Positions 49,649 to 59,745 of a DNA stretch of 64,000 nt are shown in pieces. Each line of letters begins with the position of its first letter. Position 1 is the first letter of the stretch. This DNA is from an uncultured Pelagibacteraceae bacterium (GTDB taxonomy: Bacteria; Pseudomonadota; Alphaproteobacteria; Pelagibacterales; Pelagibacteraceae). The stretch spans positions 62,001 through 126,000 of the forward strand of contig CACJLY010000001.1 in assembly GCA_902594335.1 (NCBI GenBank), in the 5' to 3' direction. The notes beneath the pieces were generated by a model. The model saw only the letters and a program-made list of their open reading frames with translations, was not told the origin of the DNA and did no database searches. Both the position numbers and the translations under genes were made by a program.

Positions 49649-50314
49649 TTAGTAGAGAGCTGTTTCTTTTTTAATATATTTGTTTAATGATTTAATTAAA
49701 GCATCTTGATTTTTAGAAAAAAAATGATTTGCTTCAGGGATCGATTCAAATTCTACTTTAATACCTTTTTGCTCACTTAGTCTTTTATTCAAGTCATTTG
49801 TATGTTCGACTGGGACTAGTTCATCTTTCTTTCCATATATCATAGTACCAGAGGTAGGACATGGTGATAAAAAAGTAAAATCATAAACATTTGGTTGTGG
49901 CGAAACTACCACAAATCTATTTATCTCTGGTCTTCTCATTAATAATTGCATTGCAATTAAAGAGCCAAAAGAAAAACCTGAAATCCAACATTGCGAATTA
50001 TCAAAATTTTCTCTTTCTAGCCAATCTAATGCTGCAGCAGCATCAGCGAGTTCACCTTGACCATTATCGAATTCTCCATCACTTTTACCAACTCCTCTAA
50101 AATTTACTCTACAAACTGAAAAATCATTCTCGACAAAAGTTTGAAAAATATCGACAACAACTTTATTATTCATTGTTCCGCCATACTGTGGGTGAGGATG
50201 TAAAACTAGTGCAATTGGTGAAGTGTTTTTTTTGCTTTTAAAATATTTAGCTTCAAGTCTACCAGCAGGTCCTGGTATAAATATTTCTATAATTTTATTG
50301 TCCGATGATGCCAT
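49649..50314 (-). CDS. Alpha/beta hydrolase
   Basis: HPHPQYGGTMNNKVV, NFRGVGKSDGEFDNGQGELADAAAALDWL, GFSFGSLIA nucleophile elbow. Confidence 0.85.
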   Translation of the reverse strand: MASSDNKIIEIFIPGPAGRLEAKYFKSKKNTSPIALVLHPHPQYGGTMNNKVVVDIFQTFVENDFSVCRVNFRGVGKSDGEFDNGQGELADAAAALDWLERENFDNSQCWISGFSFGSLIAMQLLMRRPEINRFVVVSPQPNVYDFTFLSPCPTSGTMIYGKKDELVPVEHTNDLNKRLSEQKGIKVEFESIPEANHFFSKNQDALIKSLNKYIKKETALY

Positions 50315-50397
50315 TGATTATTAATCTCAAAAAAAATTTAGTTTTTTCTATCAAAATTGAGTGACAAAATGCAAGTTTTTAAATTGCAATTAATCTT

Positions 50398-50422
50398 GAC
50401 TAAAATAGTCGGGTATATATAA
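50398..50422 (+). promoter_or_regulatory. Candidate iscR-suf promoter with IscR-operator-like palindrome
   Basis: GACT-AAAAT-AGTC perfect inverted repeat at 50398-50410, overlapping TTGACT (-35-like, from 50396) and a downstream TATATATAAG (-10-like), about 35 bp before the iscR ATG. Confidence 0.6.
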
Positions 50423-50443
50423 GTCCGAAGAATAGCGGGAAAT

Positions 50444-50866
50444 ATGAAATTATCAAGTAAAGGTAGATATGCTGTAATGGCTCTAGCAGATCTAGCAAAA
50501 TTTAATTTAAATGAGCCGGTATCTTTAAGAGACATATCTTTAAGACAAGGTATATCGCTTGTTTACTTAGAACAGCTTTTTTCTAAATTAAAAAAGAACC
50601 AAATTGTTACAAGCGTTAGAGGTAATAAAGGTGGTTACGTATTATCAAAACAAGCTTCTGAGATAAAAATTTCAGATGTATTTATTGCTGTCGATGAAAA
50701 AGTAAAAACAGTTGGATGTGAAAAACATTCAGAGAGTGGATGCAACGGCAAATCTTCTAAATGTATTACGCATGATTTATGGGATGAGCTAGAAGATTAT
50801 ATAAATAACTTTTTCCAGCAAAAAACATTAAGTGATTTAATTAATAAGAGAACTTTAAATGGATAA
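50444..50866 (+). CDS. iscR: Rrf2 family Fe-S regulator IscR
   Basis: [41 protein letters not shown]; three-Cys cluster [27 protein letters not shown]. Confidence 0.92.
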   Translation: MKLSSKGRYAVMALADLAKFNLNEPVSLRDISLRQGISLVYLEQLFSKLKKNQIVTSVRGNKGGYVLSKQASEIKISDVFIAVDEKVKTVGCEKHSESGCNGKSSKCITHDLWDELEDYINNFFQQKTLSDLINKRTLNG

Positions 50867-52301
50867 CAGGCAAAAGGAAATTGATAATCTAAAAGATTAT
50901 AAGTACGGTTTTACAACTGATATTGAAAACACAAGAGCACCCAAGGGATTAAATGAAGATGTCATAAAATTTATCTCTAATATTAAAAAAGAACCACAAT
51001 GGATGCTTAATTTTAGATTAAAAGCATATGAAAGATTTAAACAGTTAAAAGAACCTGATTGGCAAAAACCAAAATATCCAAAAATAGATTACCAAGATTT
51101 ATATTATTATTCGGCACCTAAAAGTATGAAAGATAAACCAAAAAATTTAGATGATTTAGACCCTAAACTTTTAGAAACTTATAAAAAATTAGGTATACCA
51201 CTACAAGAGCAAAAAAGACTTAATGGGATAGCGGTTGATGCAGTATTTGACTCTGTTTCTGTCGCAACAACATTTAGAGAAGAACTTACAAAACAAGGGA
51301 TTATTTTTTGTCCAATATCAGAAGCTATACAAAATCATCCAGAATTAGTTAAAAAATATTTAGGTTCAGTAATACCAGTTACCGACCATTTTTTTGCAAC
51401 TTTAAATTCTGCGGTTTTTACTGATGGATCATTTGCCTACATACCAGAAGGTGTACGTTGCCCAATGGAGCTTTCAACATACTTTAGAATTAACGCTTCT
51501 AACACAGGACAATTTGAAAGAACACTAATTGTTGCTGATAAGGGAAGCTATGTAAGTTATTTAGAAGGTTGTACTGCTCCAATGCGAGATGAAAATCAGT
51601 TACATGCCGCAAATGTTGAATTAGTTGCATTAGATGATGCGGAGATAAAATATTCTACAGTTCAGAATTGGTATCCTGGAGATAAAGATGGAAAAGGTGG
51701 AATTTATAATTTTGTAACAAAACGTGGATTGTGTAAAGGTAAGAACTCCAAAATCTCTTGGACGCAAGTCGAAACTGGTTCTGCTATTACTTGGAAATAT
51801 CCAAGTTGTATTTTAAAAGGTGATAATTCTGTGGGAGAATTTTACTCTATAGCTATTACAAATAACCATCAAAAAGCAGATACTGGAACTAAAATGATTC
51901 ACTTAGGAAAAAATACTAAAAGCAAAATAATATCAAAAGGTATTAGTGCTGGTTTCTCAGATATGACTTACAGAGGGTTAGTTGATATTTCATCAAAAGC
52001 CACAAATTCCAATAATTATACTCAATGTGACTCTTTATTAATGGGTAACAAATGCGGAGCTCATACAGTTCCATATATTAAAAATAAAAATTCAGAATCA
52101 AATATTGCTCATGAAGCAACAACATCAAAAATTAGTGAAGAACAACTACACTACTGTCAACAGAGAGGCTTGAGTGCTGAAGAGGCAGTAGGATTAATTG
52201 TTAATGGATTTTGTAAAGAGGTATTACAACAATTACCAATGGAATTTGCCGTAGAGGCTCAAAAACTAGTTGGTATTAGCTTAGAAGGTAGTGTCGGTTA
52301 A
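50859..52301 (+). CDS. sufB: Fe-S cluster assembly protein SufB
   Basis: [62 protein letters not shown]. Confidence 0.97.
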   Translation: MDNRQKEIDNLKDYKYGFTTDIENTRAPKGLNEDVIKFISNIKKEPQWMLNFRLKAYERFKQLKEPDWQKPKYPKIDYQDLYYYSAPKSMKDKPKNLDDLDPKLLETYKKLGIPLQEQKRLNGIAVDAVFDSVSVATTFREELTKQGIIFCPISEAIQNHPELVKKYLGSVIPVTDHFFATLNSAVFTDGSFAYIPEGVRCPMELSTYFRINASNTGQFERTLIVADKGSYVSYLEGCTAPMRDENQLHAANVELVALDDAEIKYSTVQNWYPGDKDGKGGIYNFVTKRGLCKGKNSKISWTQVETGSAITWKYPSCILKGDNSVGEFYSIAITNNHQKADTGTKMIHLGKNTKSKIISKGISAGFSDMTYRGLVDISSKATNSNNYTQCDSLLMGNKCGAHTVPYIKNKNSESNIAHEATTSKISEEQLHYCQQRGLSAEEAVGLIVNGFCKEVLQQLPMEFAVEAQKLVGISLEGSVG

Positions 52302-53035
52302 TGTTAAAAATAAATAAGTTAAACGCAAAAATTGATAGCAAAGAAATTTTAAAGGAATTTTCTCTAAATATTAATCCTGGTGAGGTTCATGCTATTATGG
52401 GACCAAATGGATCTGGTAAAAGCACTCTATCAAATATTTTATCAGGTAAAAAAGGATATGAAGTTTCAGGAGAAGTACTTTTTGAGGAAAAAGATTTATT
52501 TGAACTTGAAACTGAGGAAAGAGCTCATAAAGGTATTTTTCTTGCCTTTCAATATCCATTAGAAATCCCAGGTGTTAATACAAATATATTCCTAAAGACT
52601 TCATTAAATGCAGTTAGGAAAGCAAGGGGTGAGAAAGAGCTAGATGCTATAGAATTTTTAAAATTAGTGAAAGAAAAATCTAAAGAACTTAAATTTGATG
52701 AAGAAAAGTTAAATAGACAACTAAATGTTGGTTTTTCAGGTGGAGAGAAAAAGAAAAATGAAATTTTACAAATGTCATTATTAGCTCCTAAATTATCAAT
52801 TTTAGATGAAACAGATTCAGGTCTAGATATCGATGCACTAAGAATTGTAGCTGATGGAGTTAATACATTAAGGGATAATAAAAATTCATTTTTAATAATT
52901 ACACATTACCAAAGATTACTTGATTATATTAAACCTGATTTTGTCCATGTGCTAATGGATGGAAAAATTGTAAAATCTGGTGGCGCAGAATTAGCTTTGG
53001 AATTAGAAAAAAAGGGGTATGAAAATTATCATTAG
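52301..53035 (+). CDS. sufC: Fe-S cluster assembly ATPase SufC
   Basis: [16 protein letters not shown] Walker [31 protein letters not shown]. Confidence 0.97.
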   Translation: MLKINKLNAKIDSKEILKEFSLNINPGEVHAIMGPNGSGKSTLSNILSGKKGYEVSGEVLFEEKDLFELETEERAHKGIFLAFQYPLEIPGVNTNIFLKTSLNAVRKARGEKELDAIEFLKLVKEKSKELKFDEEKLNRQLNVGFSGGEKKKNEILQMSLLAPKLSILDETDSGLDIDALRIVADGVNTLRDNKNSFLIITHYQRLLDYIKPDFVHVLMDGKIVKSGGAELALELEKKGYENYH

Positions 53036-54283
53036 ATGAAAGAACAATTACAAAAAGATTTTGATAATACTATAAAAAATTTAACTTTATCTCAAAAGGA
53101 TATTGAAATAAAAAAATTTTATTTAGATAATTTTATTAATAAAGGTTTTCCAAACAGAAAAGAAGAAGATTGGAAATTTTCTGACCTTAACCAAATAATA
53201 AAAAAAAATATTGGAGAGATAAGTTTTTACAGTGACTATACATCTACAAATAAAGTTGATACTTCTGCATTTGTAGATGGTTTAGAGCACAACAAAATTG
53301 TATTTATCAATGGTAGAATTGAAAAAATTGATTTTGATTATGAAAAAAAAGACCAAATAGAAATAATTGATCAGTCGGAAACTATTAATAAATTTAATAA
53401 TAATAGCTCTTTATCAGACTTAAATGGCGCTTTTACTAACAAGTCATTTAAAATAGTGGTAAAAAAGGGTTACCAATTAACAAAACCTCTTATTATCTAT
53501 CATACAACCAACTCTAAAATTTGGTCAAAAAATATTAATTTAAGATTAAATTTTGAATTGTATGAAAATAGTTCATTAAGATTAATTGATTTATTTAAAG
53601 ACACTTCAGAAAAAAATTTTATCAATATTTTTTATAACTTTGATCTTAAAGAAAATTCTATTTTAAAAAATTTCAAAGTAGATAAGTTTGAAAATAAAAA
53701 TATTAAGTATTCATTCAATAATATTGAGCAAGATAAAAACAGTATTTCAGAAACATTTATTTTATCATCAGGATCAAATTTTTGTAAGAATGAAATTAAT
53801 TGTAACTTAAATGGAGAATATTCGTCGGCTTTTGTAAATGGTATTTTCTCTGTAAATAATAATAAACTTCATGAAATTAGAACAATCATAAATCACTTAA
53901 CTGAAAATACAAAAAGTTATCAACTTATAAAAAGCGTTTTAGAAGATAGTTCTAGAGCAGTATATCAAGGGAAAATATTTGTTAATCCTAAAGCACAAAA
54001 AACAGATGGTTATCAATTGAGTAAAGCAATATTGTTAAATAAAGATTCTGAGTTCAATGCTAAACCAGAGTTAGAAATTTATGCAGATGACGTTAAATGT
54101 TCACACGGTTCTGCATCAGGTAGTCTTAATGAGGACTCGATATTTTATTTAATGTCTAGAGGATTAAATTATCAACAATCAAGAGAACTTTTGATAAATG
54201 GTTTTCTGTTAGATGTTGTTGAAAAAATTACAGATCCTGAAGTAAAAAATTTAATTAAAAATATGATCGGAATTAAGGAATGA
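53036..54283 (+). CDS. sufD: Fe-S cluster assembly protein SufD
   Basis: FVNPKAQKTDGYQLSKAILLNKDSEFNAKPELEIYADDVKCSHGSASGSL. Confidence 0.94.
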   Translation: MKEQLQKDFDNTIKNLTLSQKDIEIKKFYLDNFINKGFPNRKEEDWKFSDLNQIIKKNIGEISFYSDYTSTNKVDTSAFVDGLEHNKIVFINGRIEKIDFDYEKKDQIEIIDQSETINKFNNNSSLSDLNGAFTNKSFKIVVKKGYQLTKPLIIYHTTNSKIWSKNINLRLNFELYENSSLRLIDLFKDTSEKNFINIFYNFDLKENSILKNFKVDKFENKNIKYSFNNIEQDKNSISETFILSSGSNFCKNEINCNLNGEYSSAFVNGIFSVNNNKLHEIRTIINHLTENTKSYQLIKSVLEDSSRAVYQGKIFVNPKAQKTDGYQLSKAILLNKDSEFNAKPELEIYADDVKCSHGSASGSLNEDSIFYLMSRGLNYQQSRELLINGFLLDVVEKITDPEVKNLIKNMIGIKE

Positions 54284-55500
54284 AACTAGATAATATAAAA
54301 GATGAGTTTCCAATATTTGATGAAAAAATTCAAAATAATGATTTAGTTTATTTAGATAGCGCTAACTCATCACAAAAACCAAAAGTAGTAGCGGATAAAA
54401 TAAATGAGTTTTATACTAAGCAATTTTCAAATGTTGGAAGAAGTGTTCATTATTTAGCAGTTGCAGCAACAAACTTATATGAAAATACAAGATCGTCTGT
54501 TCAAAAATATATTAATGCTAAGGATAAAAATGAAATAGTTTTTACTAAAGGAGCAACCGAAGCTTTAAATTTAGTAGCTAATACTCTAGGGCAAAAATAT
54601 CTGAACGAAGGCGATGAAATTTTAATTACAGAGCTTGAGCATCATTCAAATTATGTGCCTTGGCATTTCTTGAGAAAATCAAAGAATATAAAAATTAATT
54701 TTGCAGAGGTAAATGAAGATGGAGATATTTCTCTGGAGGATATTGAAAAAAAAATAACCTCTAAGACTAAAGTAATTGCCATTACTCATCTATCTAACGT
54801 GACGGGAGCAATATTGCCTGTTAAAGAAATAACAGATCTTGCCCACTCAAAGGGAATAATAGTTGTCATTGATGGTTGTCAGGGAGCTCCTCATCTTAAA
54901 TTGGATATGCAAGACTTAGATTGTGATTTTTATGCAATATCATGCCATAAAATGTATGGGCCTACTGGACTTGGTGTTTTGTATGGTAAAAAGAAGTGGT
55001 TAGAAGAACTGCCACCCTATCAAGGTGGAGGTGGAATGATTAGAGAAGTCAAGAAAGATAAAATATCTTACGGTGATTTACCAAATAAATATGAGGCTGG
55101 TACCATGGCTACAGCTCAAGTTATTGCATTTGATCAGTCAATTAAGTTTATGGAGAGTATTGGTATAGAGAATATAATGAAACATGAAGCTGATTTAGTT
55201 GAGTATGGTCAAGAGCTTTTACAAAAAAATAATTCTGTTAAGTTAATTGGAAGTCCAAAAAACAAAGGGGGAGTTTTATCCTTCACATTGGAGGGTGTTC
55301 ATCCACATGATATTGCAACAATACTTGATGAAGACGGAGTTGCAATAAGAGCAGGTCATCATTGCTGTCAAATATTACATGACAAATTAAATATACCTGC
55401 TAGTGCAAGAGCGTCAGTTGGAATTTATAACACTAAAGATGACTTAGATAAGTTAAATGACTCTATTAATAACTGTAAAAAAATATTTAATTTAAAATGA
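54280..55500 (+). CDS. sufS: Cysteine desulfurase SufS
   Basis: YLDSANSSQKPKVV, TKGATEALNLVA, ELEHHSNYVPW, ISCHKMYGPTGLGVLYGKK, RAGHHCCQ. Confidence 0.96.
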   Translation: MKLDNIKDEFPIFDEKIQNNDLVYLDSANSSQKPKVVADKINEFYTKQFSNVGRSVHYLAVAATNLYENTRSSVQKYINAKDKNEIVFTKGATEALNLVANTLGQKYLNEGDEILITELEHHSNYVPWHFLRKSKNIKINFAEVNEDGDISLEDIEKKITSKTKVIAITHLSNVTGAILPVKEITDLAHSKGIIVVIDGCQGAPHLKLDMQDLDCDFYAISCHKMYGPTGLGVLYGKKKWLEELPPYQGGGGMIREVKKDKISYGDLPNKYEAGTMATAQVIAFDQSIKFMESIGIENIMKHEADLVEYGQELLQKNNSVKLIGSPKNKGGVLSFTLEGVHPHDIATILDEDGVAIRAGHHCCQILHDKLNIPASARASVGIYNTKDDLDKLNDSINNCKKIFNLK

Positions 55501-55961
55501 ACTTAAAAGAACTTTATCAAGAAATTATTTTAGAACATGGAAAAAATCCAAGGAATCTTGGAAAAGTACATGAGTTTAATAAAGATGCAAAAGGTCATAA
55601 CCCTTTATGTGGAGACAATGTTCATGTTTATCTTAAATTAAATGGACAAAAAATAGTTGAGGAAATTTCATTTGAGGGACGTGGATGTGCTATTTCAATG
55701 GCATCAGCTTCAATCATGACAGATTTAATTAAAGGCAAAAATGAACACGAGGCTAAAGAGATAGTTGAAGACTTTTTAGGAATGATAAAAGAAAATCCAG
55801 ACTTAAAATCAGAATACTTAAAAGACGACGAAAAAACTAAATTAATGTGTTTATCTGGTGTTAAACAATATCCAATGAGAGTTAAGTGCGCAACATTATC
55901 GTGGCACACTCTTACATCAGCAATGGATAACTCAAAAGAAATCACTAAAACCGAGTCGTAA
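55497..55961 (+). CDS. sufU: SUF system NifU-like scaffold/sulfur transfer protein
   Basis: LYQEIILEHGKNPRNLG, HNPLCGDNV, FEGRGCAISMASASIM, RVKCATLSWHTL. Confidence 0.92.
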   Translation: MNLKELYQEIILEHGKNPRNLGKVHEFNKDAKGHNPLCGDNVHVYLKLNGQKIVEEISFEGRGCAISMASASIMTDLIKGKNEHEAKEIVEDFLGMIKENPDLKSEYLKDDEKTKLMCLSGVKQYPMRVKCATLSWHTLTSAMDNSKEITKTES

Positions 55962-55965
55962 CTTT

Positions 55966-56262
55966 ATGGAATTAAAAGAAAAAGTAATTGAAGAAATAAA
56001 AAAAATTTACGATCCTGAAATACCAGTAAATATTTACGAACTTGGATTAATATATGATATTGCTGTAGATAAAAAAAATATTAGTGTAAAAATGACACTT
56101 ACCACTCCAAATTGTCCAGTAGCTGAAAGTTTGCCTAAAGAAGTTAAAGATAGTATTATGCAATTAGAAGAAGTTGACAAAGTAGATTTAGATTTAGTTT
56201 GGGAACCACCATGGGATAAGTCTATGATGTCAGAAGCAGCAAAATTAGAGTTAAACTTATGA
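55966..56262 (+). CDS. sufT: SUF system DUF59 (MIP18-like) protein
   Basis: YDPEIPVNIYELGLIYDI, MTLTTPNCPVAESLP, VWEPPWD. Confidence 0.92.
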   Translation: MELKEKVIEEIKKIYDPEIPVNIYELGLIYDIAVDKKNISVKMTLTTPNCPVAESLPKEVKDSIMQLEEVDKVDLDLVWEPPWDKSMMSEAAKLELNL

Positions 56263-56594
56263 CAAAACAAGTTATATCATTAAGCGATCAAGCAGCAAAC
56301 AGGATAAAGGAAATTATGTCTTCAGCTGAAAATGGATCTATTGGTGTTAGAGTTGGTGTAAAATCAGGTGGATGTGCAGGAATGTCTTATATTATGGAAT
56401 ACACAAAAGAAATTAATCCTAATGATGAGGTTATTGAGGATAAGGGAGTAAAAGTGTTTATTGACCCAGCAGCTGTAATGTATCTTTTTGGAACTGAAAT
56501 GGATTATAAAAAAGAGCAATTTTCCTCTCAATTTGTGTTTAATAACCCTAATGAAACTGAAAGATGCGGTTGCGGAGAGTCTTTTAAAGTTTAA
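56259..56594 (+). CDS. sufA: HesB/IscA family Fe-S carrier (SufA)
   Basis: GVRVGVKSGGCAGMSYIMEY...NETERCGCGESFKV, three conserved Cys. Confidence 0.93.
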   Translation: MTKQVISLSDQAANRIKEIMSSAENGSIGVRVGVKSGGCAGMSYIMEYTKEINPNDEVIEDKGVKVFIDPAAVMYLFGTEMDYKKEQFSSQFVFNNPNETERCGCGESFKV

Positions 56595-56732
56595 TTATTG
56601 GTAATAAGAAATAAACCAATATTGGCCTCTTTTATTCATTGAATAAGTTTTATTTTTTCTACGCTTAGGTTTTCTAATTTCAGGCTTATTATAACCAATA
56701 ATATTTTTTAATGTTGATATGATCTTTGTCAT
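56595..56732 (-). CDS. Possible 45-aa basic small protein (unannotated)
   Basis: Manual translation MTKIISTLKNIIGYNKPEIRKPKRRKNKTYSMNKRGQYWFISYYQ; below the ORF-track size cut-off; fills the sufA-glnA gap exactly to the sufA stop. Confidence 0.35.
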   Translation of the reverse strand: MTKIISTLKNIIGYNKPEIRKPKRRKNKTYSMNKRGQYWFISYYQ

Positions 56733-56770
56733 ACCTTTTCATAACAAAAATAAATGAAATTAGAATTCTA

Positions 56771-56809
56771 ATATGGGAATACCTGCTATTACTGCAGGTA
56801 ATCCCATAT
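56771..56809 (-). terminator. Strong hairpin, probable glnA terminator (possibly bidirectional)
   Basis: ATATGGGAATACCTGC-tattact-GCAGGTAATCCCATAT: 16-bp stem with one mismatch, 7-nt loop, just downstream of the glnA stop; + strand is followed by CTTTTT. Confidence 0.75.
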
Positions 56810-56820
56810 AATTAAGCTTT

Positions 56821-58227
56821 TTAACAGCTATAATACATGTCAAATTCAATAGGATGCGGCGTATGTTCAAAATTGTGAATTTCCTCATATTTAAGTTCAA
56901 TATACGCATCTATTTGATCATCAGTAAATACATTGCCTTTAGTTAAGAAACTTCTATCTTTATCCAAAGCTTCCATTGCTTCTCTTAACGAACCGCAAAC
57001 AGTTGGTACCTTCTTAACTTGCTTTTCTGATAAAGCGTAAAGGTCTTTGTCGAACGATTTACCTGGATCAATTTTATTTTTTATTCCATCAATACCAGCC
57101 ATAAGCATAGAAGCAAATGTCAAGTATGGATTTCCTGAAGCATCTGGGAATCTTATTTCACATCTTGCACCTTTTTTGCTTAATGTGATTGGAATTCTGC
57201 ATGAAGCTGATCTATTTCTTGCAGAGTATGCAAGTAAAACGGGAGCCTCAAATCCTGGAATTAATCTTTTATAACTATTTGTAGTAGCATTAGCAAATGC
57301 ATTAATTGCTTTTGCATGCTTTAATACTCCACCAATATAATAAAGCGCAGTTTGAGATAATCCAGCATATTTGTTTCCAGAAAATACCGGAGTTTTCCCT
57401 TTCCAAATTGATTGGTGAGTATGCATTCCAGAACCATTATCTCCTTTAACTGGCTTAGGCATAAAAGTTGCAGTTTTTCCAAAAGAGTGAGAAACCATTT
57501 GAACTACATATTTATATAGCTGAACGTTGTCTGCTTGGTTAACCAAAGTTCCAAATAACATTCCAAGTTCATGTTGACTTGGAGCAACTTCATGGTGATG
57601 TTTTTCTACTGTAATCCCAACATCCCTTAGTCCTTTAAGATATTCACCTCTCATATCTTGTGCACTATCTACTGGTGGCACAGGAAAATATCCTCCTTTT
57701 ACTCCAGGTCTATGACCCATGTTTCCATTATCATAAGATTTTCCAGAGTTATAAGGACCTTCTGAACTATCAATTGAAAAACTTGTTTCATTCATATCGT
57801 TTTTAATTCTTACGTCGTCAAAAACAAAAAACTCAGGCTCTGGACCAAAATAAGCTGTATCTCCAATTCCTGTTTTCTTTAAATAAGCTTCAGCTTTTTT
57901 TGCAATTCCTCTAGGATCTCTCTCATATGGATCTCTCTTAACAGCATCTAAAATATCACAAAATAAAATTAAAGTATTATGAGATGTATAAGGATCTATT
58001 ACTTTTCTACTTAAATCAGGCTTTAATATCATGTCAGATTCATTAATTGCTTTCCATCCTGCAATTGACGATCCATCAAAAAATACACCGTCATTTAACA
58101 TTCCTTCATCTACAATAGTTGTATCCATTGTTAAATGTTGAAGTTTTCCCCTTGGGTCTGTAAATCTAAGATCTACAAACTCAATATTCTTAGACTTCAT
58201 TAATTTTAGTACGTCCTTAGCGCTCAT
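56821..58227 (-). CDS. glnA: Glutamine synthetase type I
   Basis: VDLRFTDPRGKLQHLT, FFDGSSIAGWKAI, PEPEFFVFD, GSGMHTHQSIWK, NATTNSYKRLIPGFEAPV, NRSASCRIP. Confidence 0.97.
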   Translation of the reverse strand: MSAKDVLKLMKSKNIEFVDLRFTDPRGKLQHLTMDTTIVDEGMLNDGVFFDGSSIAGWKAINESDMILKPDLSRKVIDPYTSHNTLILFCDILDAVKRDPYERDPRGIAKKAEAYLKKTGIGDTAYFGPEPEFFVFDDVRIKNDMNETSFSIDSSEGPYNSGKSYDNGNMGHRPGVKGGYFPVPPVDSAQDMRGEYLKGLRDVGITVEKHHHEVAPSQHELGMLFGTLVNQADNVQLYKYVVQMVSHSFGKTATFMPKPVKGDNGSGMHTHQSIWKGKTPVFSGNKYAGLSQTALYYIGGVLKHAKAINAFANATTNSYKRLIPGFEAPVLLAYSARNRSASCRIPITLSKKGARCEIRFPDASGNPYLTFASMLMAGIDGIKNKIDPGKSFDKDLYALSEKQVKKVPTVCGSLREAMEALDKDRSFLTKGNVFTDDQIDAYIELKYEEIHNFEHTPHPIEFDMYYSC

Positions 58228-58249
58228 ATTATCTCCTATAATTTTTTAA

Positions 58250-58270
58250 TTTTCTTATCAGTTAAGAAAA
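58250..58270 (-). promoter_or_regulatory. Perfect 8-bp hairpin in glnA 5' leader
   Basis: TTTTCTTA-tcagt-TAAGAAAA located about 15 nt upstream of the glnA AGGAG. Confidence 0.3.
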
Positions 58271-58368
58271 GATAAATAATGCCTATTAAATAGATATCAC
58301 TTATGCTTTTTTTACATGTATATTAACCTTAAAAAATTAAAATTTTCAATCAATCCTAAGTTGCAATA

Positions 58369-58848
58369 TTGAGTTTATTAAATAAAGAACCAGTTAAAAG
58401 AGCTGAAAAAGCATTAAAAGAATTCGATGAAACTTTATCAGTTAAAGAATTAGAAAATACAGCAAGAACTGCTCTTGACGCAGCAAAATCTTTAAATTGT
58501 GAAGTAGGGGCAATTGTAAAAAGTTTACTTTTTAAAAATGGTGATAATTATTTTTTATGTTTGGTCTCTGGTGACAAAAGATGTTCATTAAACAAATTAA
58601 AAAATTTTTTTAATAGTAAAGATTTAAGCATGGCATCACCTAATGATGTGAAAGAACAAACTGGATATACAATAGGAGGAGTTTCACCTATAGGTCATAA
58701 AAAAAGTTTACAGATATTAGTTGATAGATCCTTAAATAGGTTTAAGGATTTATATGCAGCAGCAGGACATCCAAACTGTATTTTTAAAATTAATTTTGAT
58801 GATCTTATTAAAATAACAAATGGATCAATAGAAGACGTAATTGAATGA
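58369..58848 (+). CDS. YbaK/EbsC-type aminoacyl-tRNA deacylase (TTG start)
   Basis: VGAIVKSLLFK, LCLVSGDKRCSLNKL, YTIGGVSPIGH, YAAAGHPNCIF. Confidence 0.88.
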   Translation: MSLLNKEPVKRAEKALKEFDETLSVKELENTARTALDAAKSLNCEVGAIVKSLLFKNGDNYFLCLVSGDKRCSLNKLKNFFNSKDLSMASPNDVKEQTGYTIGGVSPIGHKKSLQILVDRSLNRFKDLYAAAGHPNCIFKINFDDLIKITNGSIEDVIE

Positions 58849-59738
58849 AATCTCCAAACGCTACTGATTATTTCATTCTTACTTTTTTAGCTTTGCTTTG
58901 GGCTTCAGCTTTCTTTAATATTAAAATTGCAACATATTCCTATGGACCAATAACAATAGCTTTTCTAAGAATTTTTTTTGGAATGATACCATTATTATTA
59001 ATTTGTTATTTCAAAAAAATAAAAATTGAGGCGTTTTCTAAAGATTGGAAATGGTTTGCAGCAATTGGGATCATTAATTTAGTTATACCTTTTTTCCTAA
59101 TAGCATACGGGGTTCAGAAAGTTCAAAGTAACTTAGCAGCAATTTTAATGTCAACTACACCTATAAGTGCAACAATACTTGCACATTTCTTTGCAGAAGG
59201 AGAGAAAATAAACATTATAAAAATATTCGGAATAGTATTAGGTTTTTCAGGAATTGTTTATTTATTCTCAGAAAATTTACTTATAAATAGTGAAAATTTA
59301 TTTTCTGCTCTAATGATTCTTTTGGGATCCACTTTTTATGTTATTGGAGGAATTTTAACATTAAAAATTAGTAATAAGAAAAATGAAAATGTAACTGCAT
59401 CAATTCTTATTTGGGGTGTTATAATTGTTTGTCCAATATCACTAATAATTGAGCAACCTTGGAATTTAAATCCATCATTTGAGTCTACATTATCTCTAAT
59501 TTATCTTGGTATTTTTCCAACTGGGATAGCATGGTTATTAAGATTTATGATTTTAAAGAAAAATGGCTTAGTTTTTCAAAGTCAAGTCGCTTATCTAATA
59601 CCGATTTTTGGTGTTATTTTAGGATTTATTTTCCTTAACGAGTTAGTAACACCTAAAATTTTAATAGCTTTATGTGCTGTTGTCTTAGGAATTTATTTTG
59701 TAAAAAAAGCAGGAGATAAAAAAATACAAAGTATATAA
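58845..59738 (+). CDS. DMT superfamily (EamA) transporter
   Basis: ALLWASAFFNIKIA, two EamA repeats, PIFGVILGFIFLNE. Confidence 0.88.
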   Translation: MKSPNATDYFILTFLALLWASAFFNIKIATYSYGPITIAFLRIFFGMIPLLLICYFKKIKIEAFSKDWKWFAAIGIINLVIPFFLIAYGVQKVQSNLAAILMSTTPISATILAHFFAEGEKINIIKIFGIVLGFSGIVYLFSENLLINSENLFSALMILLGSTFYVIGGILTLKISNKKNENVTASILIWGVIIVCPISLIIEQPWNLNPSFESTLSLIYLGIFPTGIAWLLRFMILKKNGLVFQSQVAYLIPIFGVILGFIFLNELVTPKILIALCAVVLGIYFVKKAGDKKIQSI

Positions 59739-59745
59739 AAAATTT

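Noticed and set aside
50338-50535. 65-aa minus ORF overlapping the iscR start and promoter
   Set aside because: Antisense to the iscR N-terminus and promoter; no support.
55628-56270. Antisense ORFs (105 and 78 aa) opposite sufU and sufT
   Set aside because: Shadow ORFs of conserved Suf genes.
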